A DNA stretch of 10,988 bases from an uncultured Eubacteriaceae bacterium (lineage in GTDB: Bacteria; Bacillota; Clostridia; Eubacteriales; UBA1433): NCBI GenBank assembly GCA_937880125.1, contig CALFLU010000047.1:1-10988 (forward strand), in the 5' to 3' direction. A model generated the notes under the pieces. The model ran no database searches. It was given only the letters and a program-made list of their open reading frames with translations, and was not told the DNA's origin. Positions 5,883-10,988 of the stretch are shown here, one piece after another. Both the position numbers and the translations under genes were made by a program. The stretch's first letter is position 1. The number at the start of each line of letters is the position of its first letter.

Positions 5883-7273
5883 TTGAAATATACAATTCAC
5901 TGACAAATCAGAAGGAACCTTTTATTCCCATAAAAGAAGGGGAAGTAAAAATATATTCTTGCGGCCCCACGGTTTATAATTACTTTCACATCGGCAACGC
6001 AAGACCCTTTATCTTTTTTGATGTAGTGCGAAGATATTTCAAATATGCAGGATATCACGTCATTTTTATCCAAAATTTTACGGATGTAGATGATAAAATT
6101 ATCAAAAAAGCGGCTGAAGAAGGAAAAGAACCTCAAGAAATTGCCGACCAATATATTCAAGAATATTTTACGGATGCCGACGCTTTGGGCATTGGACGTG
6201 CGGATATGTATCCGAGGGTGAGCGAAAATATCGATACGATTTTATCGTTGATTCAAACGTTGGTGGACAAAGGGATGGCCTATGAAAAGGACGGTAATGT
6301 TTATTACCGCGTAAGAACCTTTGCGTCCTACGGAAAACTCTCCAAGAGAGACATTGAAGAATTGGAAGTAGGCGCACGGGTGGAAATCAGCGAAGAAAAA
6401 GAAGATCCGCTTGATTTTGCCTTGTGGAAAAAGAAAAAGGAAGGCGAAATATATTGGGACAGCCCCTTTGGTCAGGGCAGACCCGGCTGGCATATAGAGT
6501 GTTCGGCCATGGCGCAAAAATACCTAGGTGAGCAAATTGACATTCATGGCGGCGGTGCGGATTTAATTTTCCCGCATCATGAAAACGAAATTGCGCAGAG
6601 TGAAGGCGCCACGGGCAAACAGTTTGCAAAATATTGGATGCACAACGGATACATCAATATCAACAATGAAAAAATGTCAAAGTCCCTTGGAAACTTTTTT
6701 ACGGTGCGGGATATTGCAAAAGAATTTGATTTGGAAACGGTGCGTTTCTTTATATTAAACGCACACTACAGAAGTCCGATCAACTTCAGCAGAGAATTGG
6801 TGGAATCGGCGGCAAGCTCACTGCAGCGCATTTATAACGCGAAAAATAATCTGGATTATCTGCTCAAGCAAGACACGAGCGACAAAGAAGCAAGTCAGCA
6901 GATTTCTGAGCAGTTAGAGCAATATAAAACGCAATTTTGTGCGGCGATGGACAATGACTTTAATACTGCGGATGCCATTGCGGCGATTTTTGAACTGGTG
7001 CGGTTTATCAATACAAATATTGATGAAAACTCAACCCATGAGGATATCAAAGCTGCTAAGGCCATGTTAGAAGAATTGACAGGTGTGCTCAACATTGCAC
7101 AGCACAGTCAGGAAGAATTGCTGGACGAAGATATTGAAGCACTCATTGCCCAACGGCAAGAGGCACGAAAAAATAAAGACTTTGCACTGGCTGACAAAAT
7201 CAGAGATGACTTGAAAGAAAAAGGCATTCTTTTGGAAGATACAAAAGAAGGAGTCAAATGGAAGAAAAATTAA
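5879..7273 (+). CDS. cysS: Cysteine-tRNA ligase
   Basis: This 464-residue class I aminoacyl-tRNA synthetase charges tRNA-Cys with cysteine. The HIGH-like motif is HIGN (37-40) and the second signature KMSKS lies at 265-269. The zinc site that selects cysteine is complete: C28 (SCGPTVY), C208 (HIECSAM), H233 and E237 (PHHENE). DVDDKIIKKA and the DALR-type helical C-terminal part, which ends with the usual ADKIRDDLKEKGI segment, agree with full length. ATG 5879 overlaps the ispF stop as ATGA and has AGGGGA at 5864-5869 nine bases upstream. An in-frame ATG at 5834 would add 15 residues without homology. The end overlaps mrnC by 16 bases. The position next to mrnC is conserved from Bacillus to Clostridia. 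Confidence 0.97.
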   Translation: MIEIYNSLTNQKEPFIPIKEGEVKIYSCGPTVYNYFHIGNARPFIFFDVVRRYFKYAGYHVIFIQNFTDVDDKIIKKAAEEGKEPQEIADQYIQEYFTDADALGIGRADMYPRVSENIDTILSLIQTLVDKGMAYEKDGNVYYRVRTFASYGKLSKRDIEELEVGARVEISEEKEDPLDFALWKKKKEGEIYWDSPFGQGRPGWHIECSAMAQKYLGEQIDIHGGGADLIFPHHENEIAQSEGATGKQFAKYWMHNGYININNEKMSKSLGNFFTVRDIAKEFDLETVRFFILNAHYRSPINFSRELVESAASSLQRIYNAKNNLDYLLKQDTSDKEASQQISEQLEQYKTQFCAAMDNDFNTADAIAAIFELVRFINTNIDENSTHEDIKAAKAMLEELTGVLNIAQHSQEELLDEDIEALIAQRQEARKNKDFALADKIRDDLKEKGILLEDTKEGVKWKKN

Positions 7274-7659
7274 CACCCAATCCCAACAGGCTCGGCGCGC
7301 TGCAGCTGGCCTATATCGGTGATGCCGTCTATGAAATATATGTCCGAAGGTTTTTGTTGCAAAGCGGAGATATAAAGTCTTCGAGCCTGCAGCAAAGAGC
7401 GGAAAAACTGGTCAAGGCGCAAGCACAACACGAAGCGCTGGAAGCTATCAGGCCCTTGCTCAGTGAAGAAGAATGCCGCATTGTGCGCCGCGGTCGAAAT
7501 CAAAAACATAAAAATAAACCGAAAAATGCCACGGCGCAAGAATACAACAATGCCACAGGCTTGGAGAGTCTGATTGGCTATTTGTACCTTCATCGGCGAA
7601 TGGGGCGGCTGGACGAAATCATACAAACCATTTTGCATAAAGCTTGTCAGGACGTATAA
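7258..7659 (+). CDS. mrnC: Mini-ribonuclease III (23S rRNA maturation)
   Basis: Mini-III is an RNase III catalytic domain without the dsRNA-binding domain. In Bacillus it trims 23S rRNA precursor ends. The 133 residues hold LAYIGDAVYE with the catalytic D22, a basic stretch RRGRNQKHKNKPKNAT that contacts RNA, and YNNATGLESLIGYLYL with the second acidic site at E103. The GAAGGAG ribosome binding site (7247-7253) is strong and lies inside the end of cysS, so translation is probably coupled. It is the last gene of the operon: a Rho-independent terminator begins 9 bases after the stop. The rlmB and yacP genes that often follow in other Bacillota are missing here. Confidence 0.95.
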   Translation: MEEKLTPNPNRLGALQLAYIGDAVYEIYVRRFLLQSGDIKSSSLQQRAEKLVKAQAQHEALEAIRPLLSEEECRIVRRGRNQKHKNKPKNATAQEYNNATGLESLIGYLYLHRRMGRLDEIIQTILHKACQDV

Positions 7660-7668
7660 ATCAAACAA

Positions 7669-7695
7669 TGCACCTTGACACAAGGTGTATTTTTT
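7669..7695 (+). terminator. Rho-independent terminator after mrnC
   Basis: A 9-bp stem is formed by 7669-7677 and 7681-7689, with CACCTTG pairing CAAGGTG, one G-T pair and an outer T-A pair. The loop is ACA and six T follow (7690-7695). It closes the carD-mrnC transcription unit. Confidence 0.9.
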
Positions 7696-7717
7696 ATGGT
7701 TTGAAGAAAAATATGCC

Positions 7718-7747
7718 GCTTGCAGCCTAAAGGCAACAGCTGCAAGC
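7718..7747 (+). other. Perfect 9-bp hairpin in the gap between operons
   Basis: GCTTGCAGC (7718-7726) pairs perfectly with GCTGCAAGC (7739-7747) around a 12-base loop. ATGC (7713-7716) and GCAT (7754-7757) could extend it across bulges. An inner GCC-TAAA-GGC hairpin (7725-7734) would compete. It lies after the terminator and just before a promoter -35 box, so it is probably not part of the downstream mRNA. No T-run follows it directly. Its function is unknown; it could be a small RNA element, a protein site or a remnant. Confidence 0.5.
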
Positions 7748-7756
7748 AGAGGAGCA

Positions 7757-7785
7757 TAGACATTTTTATATAAATCGGATAAAAT
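7757..7785 (+). promoter_or_regulatory. Sigma-A type promoter of the third operon
   Basis: TAGACA (7757-7762; one mismatch to TTGACA) and TAAAAT (7780-7785; one mismatch to TATAAT) are separated by 17 bases. Transcription should start near 7792, leaving a leader of about 60 bases before the ATG at 7852. It directly follows the mrnC terminator, where a new transcription unit is expected. Confidence 0.65.
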
Positions 7786-7819
7786 GTTTCAAAAGCAATC
7801 TGACTGCAAACACAGATAC

Positions 7820-7851
7820 AAAACACTACTGAACATCGTGAGAGGTGTTTT
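7820..7851 (+). promoter_or_regulatory. Possible ribosome-binding-site hairpin in the leader
   Basis: AAAACAC (7820-7826) pairs over 7 bp with GTGTTTT (7845-7851), ending exactly at the ATG (7852). The loop is 18 bases. The ribosome binding site AGAGGTG (7841-7847) is partly inside the stem, so folding would reduce initiation. The stem is A/T-rich and weak, so this may be coincidental. Confidence 0.3.
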
Positions 7852-8823
7852 ATGAAATGCGGAAAATTTGAAGACAGTTTTTTGGCGGAAAATATTTTCA
7901 ATGCCATCAAACATAAGCGCGTTGAAGTGCTGCAAGGCAGCGGAACGGGCATTGATTGTGCTGTTTTGGATCTGCAGGGGGATTTGGTGGCGGTGACCAC
8001 GGATCCTATCACGGCGGCAACGGTAAACATGGGGCAATTGTGTGTGCATATTTGCTGCAATGACATTGCGGCCGAAGGTGCTGAACCGGTGGCGATATTT
8101 GTAACGATGCTGACGCCGCCCGATGTGAAAACAGATGAAATAAAAACCATTGCCAAAGACATCAACGCTGCTTGCGCGCAGTTGAATGTGCAGTTGGCGG
8201 GGGGGCATACCGAAAAGACGGATGCGGTGCGCCGCATTGTTTTATCGGCAACGGCGATTGGCCGAAAGCCGAACAAAAGGCAGCAGGCGGTTGAAGTCGG
8301 CGATTGGCTGATTATGACAAAAGGAGCGGCTTACGAAGCAGGCAGCATTATTGCTTCGGACTATTATGAAAAAATATCTTCTGTGCTGCAAAAAGAGCAA
8401 ATCGAATTTTTAAAAAATTTAATTAACGAGATATCTGTGTTGCCGGAGAGTAAAATCGCAATGCGGCACGGTGCCAAGCGCATGCACGATATCACCGAAG
8501 GCGGCGTACTCGGTGCGGCCTGGGAGATAAGCCGTGCGGCAGGCTGCAATATCCAAGTGCTTTGCGATGATATATTGATTCATCCGGAGATAAAAAAGGT
8601 GTGTAAGCACCTGGGGTTGGATCCGTTGCGGCTCATGTCCAGCGGCTCGCTTTTGATAGCCTGCGGCGAAACAGATGGAACGGGGATGCTGAAGGAATTG
8701 AAAAAATCGGGAATTGAGGCCAGAAAAGTCGGAATCTTTACGCAGGAAGACAGCAGTTATGTCTGCGGAGAAAAAAAGATGGCATTGACGGAACCGGCAG
8801 AGGACGAAATATACAAGTTGTAG
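7852..8823 (+). CDS. AIR synthase-related protein (PurM/HypE/ThiL/SelD-like fold)
   Basis: This 323-residue member of the PurM-like ATP-binding superfamily has its two parts visible. The N-terminal half has GTGIDCAVLD (31-40), TTDPIT (49-54), HICCNDIAAEGAEP and GGHTEKTDAV (117 onward). The C-terminal half has HDITEGGVLGAAWE (212 onward) and MSSGSLLIA. The pattern is closest to the clostridial proteins annotated as AIR synthase or hydrogenase maturation factor. It lacks the C-terminal Cys-containing PRIC-type tail that true HypE uses to carry the carbamoyl/cyano group. It also lacks the Gly/Cys-Sec N-terminal loop of SelD. It is probably an ATP-dependent enzyme with an unassigned substrate. 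GAGG at 7842-7845 is the ribosome binding site. It is the first gene of the operon, with rph 36 bases downstream. Confidence 0.8.
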   Translation: MKCGKFEDSFLAENIFNAIKHKRVEVLQGSGTGIDCAVLDLQGDLVAVTTDPITAATVNMGQLCVHICCNDIAAEGAEPVAIFVTMLTPPDVKTDEIKTIAKDINAACAQLNVQLAGGHTEKTDAVRRIVLSATAIGRKPNKRQQAVEVGDWLIMTKGAAYEAGSIIASDYYEKISSVLQKEQIEFLKNLINEISVLPESKIAMRHGAKRMHDITEGGVLGAAWEISRAAGCNIQVLCDDILIHPEIKKVCKHLGLDPLRLMSSGSLLIACGETDGTGMLKELKKSGIEARKVGIFTQEDSSYVCGEKKMALTEPAEDEIYKL

Positions 8824-8859
8824 CAGAAAAAATGGCTGCTGGCAACGGAAAGGCAAGAA

Positions 8860-9570
8860 ATGATACGGGAAGACGGAAGAGAACAATTTGAATTAAGGAA
8901 AATTGAAATAGTGCGAAACTATACAAAATATGCGCAGGGTTCGGTATTAATCGCCATGGGAGATACCAAGGTGCTTTGCACCGCAAGCGTTGAAGAAAAA
9001 ATTCCCCCCTTTATGCGGGGCAGCGGCAACGGTTGGCTCAGTGCGGAATATGCGATGTTGCCCGCCTCGGTGGCAGTGCGCAAACAGCGAGATATCAATA
9101 AGGGGCGTTTGGACGGACGCAGTGCGGAAATTCAGCGATTGATAGGCAGAGCACTGCGCAGTGTCGTGGATTTAAAAAAGCTGGGAGAGAGAACAATTTG
9201 GGTGGATTGCGACGTGTTGCAAGCAGACGGGGGCACAAGAACCTGTGCGATAACAGGCGCCTACATCGCCCTGCGCGATTGTGTGCAAACGTTAATGGAA
9301 AAAAATATTATCAGTGAAAACCCCATTCGATGCGCCGTGGCGGCAGTGAGCATCGGCATTGTGGAAGAGGAGATATTACTGGACTTATCCTATATTGAGG
9401 ACAGTCGAGCGCAGGCGGACATGAATGTGGTAATGACGGAAGAGGGTGAATTTTGCGAAACACAGGCAACAGGCGAAAAAAGGCCCATCACCCAACAAGA
9501 AATGTTGACGATGCTGGATGTTGCCGGGACAGGTATGGCACAATTGTTTGCGGTGATAGGGGATGTGTAA
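8860..9570 (+). CDS. rph: Ribonuclease PH
   Basis: RNase PH is a phosphate-dependent 3'-5' exoribonuclease that trims tRNA 3' ends and forms a hexameric ring. The 236 residues carry GDTKVLCTASVEE, RKQRDINKGRLDGRSAEIQRLIGRALR and the phosphate-binding GGTR (124-127). The acidic EDSRAQADMNVVMT block holds the two conserved metal-binding Asp. The usual QGT-x-E segment after it reads QATGE here, with Ala for the common Gly, a small departure outside the catalytic residues. The start REDGR and AAAGG at 8849-8853 support ATG 8860. The order rph-rdgB-yfcE is the same as in Bacillus (rph-ysnA-ysnB). Confidence 0.95.
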   Translation: MIREDGREQFELRKIEIVRNYTKYAQGSVLIAMGDTKVLCTASVEEKIPPFMRGSGNGWLSAEYAMLPASVAVRKQRDINKGRLDGRSAEIQRLIGRALRSVVDLKKLGERTIWVDCDVLQADGGTRTCAITGAYIALRDCVQTLMEKNIISENPIRCAVAAVSIGIVEEEILLDLSYIEDSRAQADMNVVMTEEGEFCETQATGEKRPITQQEMLTMLDVAGTGMAQLFAVIGDV

Positions 9571-10159
9571 GCAGAAAATGGATATTGTACTTGCCAGCAA
9601 CAACAAACACAAACTGCGTGAAGTGAGAGAAATCTTAAAAGGGTGCAATATTTTTTCCTTGGAAGACATAGGGTTTTATTCGGAAATAGAAGAAAACGGT
9701 AAGACGATAGAAGAAAATGCATTGATAAAAGTGCGCGCTGTGCGGCCCTATACCGACAAGGTGATTATCGCTGACGATACAGGTCTTTTTGTGGAAGTGT
9801 TAAAGGGCGCGCCGGGTGTGTATTCGGCACGGTATGCAGGTGATGATGCAACGTTTGCGGATAATAACAAGAAATTATTAACGGCACTGGAAAAACAAAG
9901 TAATCGCAAGGCGACCTTTCGCTCTGCCATTGCCATGCAGATGCCCGATGGAGAAGAAAAAATATTTTTAGGTGAAATTAAAGGAAGCATCGCCTTTGCA
10001 TGCGCAGGTGAACACGGTTTTGGTTATGATCCGATTTTTTATGTGGATGAATCGAAAAAAACCTACGCACAGATGAGCGAGGAGGAAAAAAATCAATATA
10101 GCCATCGAGCGCTTGCACTGCTGCAATTAAAAAAATATTTAGCGGGGCAGCAACAATGA
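9563..10159 (+). CDS. rdgB: Non-canonical purine NTP pyrophosphatase, RdgB/HAM1
   Basis: This enzyme hydrolyses dITP, XTP and related deaminated purine nucleotides to the monophosphate and pyrophosphate, keeping them out of DNA and RNA. The family motifs are clear: IVLASNNKHKLREV at the start, ADDTGLFVEVLKGAPGVYSARYAG in the middle, then GFGYDPIFYV and QYSHRALALLQLK at the end. The length of 193-198 residues is normal. Two starts are possible. ATG 9563 overlaps the end of rph by 8 bases and has GGTGAT 5 bases upstream. ATG 9578 (five residues shorter) is where the family usually begins but has no good ribosome binding site. The 3' end overlaps yfcE by 4 bases. Confidence 0.95.
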   Translation: MCKQKMDIVLASNNKHKLREVREILKGCNIFSLEDIGFYSEIEENGKTIEENALIKVRAVRPYTDKVIIADDTGLFVEVLKGAPGVYSARYAGDDATFADNNKKLLTALEKQSNRKATFRSAIAMQMPDGEEKIFLGEIKGSIAFACAGEHGFGYDPIFYVDESKKTYAQMSEEEKNQYSHRALALLQLKKYLAGQQQ

Positions 10160-10629
10160 AAATAGGTGTGTTGAGCGACTGTCACGAGGATATAGCGACC
10201 ATAGAAGGTCTGTTTAAAGAAGAAAATGATTTTGATCATGTGTTTTTTTTGGGAGACGGCATCGCTGTTTTGAGGCAGGTGTTGCTTGCCTACGACATAG
10301 ATTATACGGCGGTAAAAGGCAACAATGACAGAGGAGAAGACGAAGCATTTGATCGGGTGGTGGAGTTGTGCGGACATCGATTTTTGTTAACGCACGGTCA
10401 TCGCTATCATGTCGGAAAAAATAAGTGTTCTTTGCTTGCAAAGGCAAAAGAAACGAATTGTTGCGTGGCGCTGTTTGGGCACACCCACGTGCCTTTTTAT
10501 GAAAAAATTGATGGAATTACATTGTTTAATCCGGGATCGACGTTTTATGGGCGACAAGGCTATAAGAAGAGTTATGGCATACTTTTGCTCGAAAAAGACA
10601 GCTTAGAATTTGTTTTACGCACGCTTTGA
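10156..10629 (+). CDS. yfcE: YfcE/MJ0936-family metallophosphoesterase
   Basis: This 157-residue compact calcineurin-like phosphodiesterase is of the kind that hydrolyses small phosphodiester substrates with Mn2+ or a similar metal. All ligand motifs are visible: D8 and H10 (SDCHED), D34 (GDG), N57 in GNND, H80 in THGH, and H109 and H111 in GHTH, followed by NPGS (125-128). The first motif has Cys9 where Thr is usual (SDTHG), and the following Gly is Glu; neither position is a metal ligand. The start is fixed by the ATGA overlap with rdgB and the clean MKIGVLSD opening. The natural substrate is unknown. No clear T-run terminator follows. Confidence 0.92.
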   Translation: MKIGVLSDCHEDIATIEGLFKEENDFDHVFFLGDGIAVLRQVLLAYDIDYTAVKGNNDRGEDEAFDRVVELCGHRFLLTHGHRYHVGKNKCSLLAKAKETNCCVALFGHTHVPFYEKIDGITLFNPGSTFYGRQGYKKSYGILLLEKDSLEFVLRTL

Positions 10630-10643
10630 CTGGCACATTAATA

Positions 10644-10655
10644 TCAATCGATTGA
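10644..10655. repeat. 12-bp perfect palindrome upstream of the tRNA promoter
   Basis: TCAATCGATTGA reads the same on both strands. It lies 15 bases after the yfcE stop and 37 bases before the -35 box of the tRNA promoter. That distance suits an upstream activator or repressor site, but no regulator is recognised. Confidence 0.4.
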
Positions 10656-10691
10656 ATCGTGAAATATTGGGGTTTATCTCGGATAAAATCA

Positions 10692-10720
10692 TTGACATAA
10701 GGCAGTATTTATTATAAAAT
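10692..10720 (+). promoter_or_regulatory. Strong promoter of the tRNA cluster
   Basis: A consensus -35 box TTGACA (10692-10697), a 17-base spacer and TAAAAT (10715-10720) place the start near 10727, about 14 bases before the first tRNA. TATAAA at 10713-10718 overlaps the -10 box. An A/T-rich region covers the -10. Confidence 0.85.
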
Positions 10721-10740
10721 ATCCACTGCACTTGAAAAAT

Positions 10741-10814
10741 GCGGGTGTAGCTCAGTGGTAGAGCCCTGGCCTTCCAAGCCAGTCGCGAGGGTCCGATTCC
10801 CTTCACCCGCTCCA
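10741..10814 (+). tRNA. tRNA-Gly (anticodon TCC)
   Basis: The acceptor GCGGGTG (10741-10747) pairs fully with CACCCGC (10804-10810). The discriminator is T and CCA is encoded (10812-10814). The D arm is GCTC/GAGC with GG in the loop. The anticodon stem CTGGC/GCCAG encloses CTTCCAA, so the anticodon is TCC and reads GGA/GGG. The T stem is GAGGG/CCCTT with one G-T pair. The T loop is TCCGATT: the normally invariant U55 is C, which should remove the pseudouridine-55 contact with G18. Confidence 0.95.
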
Positions 10815-10828
10815 GTTATGAAAAATGT

Positions 10829-10905
10829 GCGCCAATAGCTCAGTTGGATAGAGCAACGGCCTTCTAAGCCGTGTGCCAGGGGTTCGAATCCCTGCAGGCG
10901 CGCCA
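10829..10905 (+). tRNA. tRNA-Arg (anticodon TCT), with unusual acceptor/T-stem junction
   Basis: The anticodon arm ACGGC-CTTCTAA-GCCGT gives anticodon TCT (AGA/AGG codons). The D arm is GCTC/GAGC with GG, the T loop is TTCGAAT, and CCA is encoded (10903-10905). The acceptor has five good pairs (GCGCC/GGCGC), but A6 faces A67 and A7 faces C66. The T stem read with a normal 7-base loop has A49 opposite G65. A TTT in place of GCA at 10894-10896 would restore all three pairs. Alternatively CAGGG/CCCTG pairs perfectly if the loop has 8 bases. It is probably functional but may be impaired. Confidence 0.85.
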
Positions 10906-10910
10906 GCCGT

Positions 10911-10925
10911 GTATCATTGTATCAT
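10911..10925 (+). repeat. Short tandem repeat in the tRNA spacer
   Basis: GTATCAT occurs twice (10911-10917 and 10919-10925), separated by one T, in the 20-base spacer between tRNA-Arg and tRNA-His. It may be a slippage duplication or a processing spacer. Confidence 0.5.

Positions 10926-10988
<63 letters not shown>

Noticed and set aside
7852..8823. Calling this gene selD or hypE
   Set aside because: Both call for specific Cys features that are absent; only the shared PurM-like ATP-binding fold is supported.
10673..10687. TTTATC-TCG-GATAAA as a Rho-independent terminator of yfcE
   Set aside because: The 6-bp stem is A/T-rich and no T-run follows on the + strand.

Overview
The window looks like chromosomal DNA of a Bacillota bacterium, most likely a member of Clostridia. 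The evidence is the gene order carD-yacL-ispD-ispF-cysS-mrnC, the order rph-rdgB-yfcE, and tRNAs with encoded CCA. The base composition is moderate (mid-40s % G+C by eye), ribosome binding sites are Shine-Dalgarno type, and GTG/TTG starts may occur. Every recognised protein gene is on the + strand. No mobile element, CRISPR array or phage gene is visible.

Layout. (1) 1-567: the tail of a NifS-type cysteine desulfurase and an IscU/NifU-type scaffold, an Fe-S assembly pair. (2) 568-763: a gap with a very good sigma-A promoter whose -35 box lies inside a 7+7 bp inverted repeat. (3) 764-7659: a tight run of nine genes: carD, yacL (membrane PIN/TRAM), ispD, E1-alpha and E1-beta of a 2-oxoacid/acetoin dehydrogenase type enzyme, a small zinc-ribbon protein, ispF, cysS and mrnC. 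Several of these genes overlap, and the run ends in a clear Rho-independent terminator at 7669-7695. (4) 7660-7851: a structured gap with the terminator, a 9-bp hairpin, a promoter and a possible hairpin over the ribosome binding site. (5) 7852-10629: an AIR-synthase/HypE-related protein, RNase PH, the RdgB/HAM1 nucleotide phosphatase and a YfcE/MJ0936 phosphodiesterase. The last three overlap by 4-8 bp. (6) 10630-10988: a palindrome, a strong promoter and a tRNA cluster Gly(TCC)-Arg(TCT)-His(GTG), the last cut by the window edge.

How the genes work together. The middle operon joins a transcription factor for stable-RNA/housekeeping promoters (CarD), two steps of the MEP isoprenoid pathway (IspD, IspF), tRNA charging (CysRS) and 23S rRNA maturation (Mini-III). 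The third operon covers tRNA 3'-end trimming, nucleotide-pool cleaning and a small phosphodiesterase.

The unexpected part is the trio at 3103-5380, set between ispD and ispF. It holds a complete thiamine-diphosphate E1 alpha/beta pair with no lipoyl E2 or E3 in the window, plus an uncharacterised zinc-ribbon protein. DXS, the entry enzyme of the MEP pathway, is itself a ThDP enzyme that decarboxylates pyruvate. The placement therefore raises the testable idea that this E1 feeds, replaces or is regulated with the MEP pathway. The two complete tRNAs are also odd: tRNA-Gly has C instead of U at T-loop position 55, and tRNA-Arg has a block of broken pairs where the acceptor and T stems meet.
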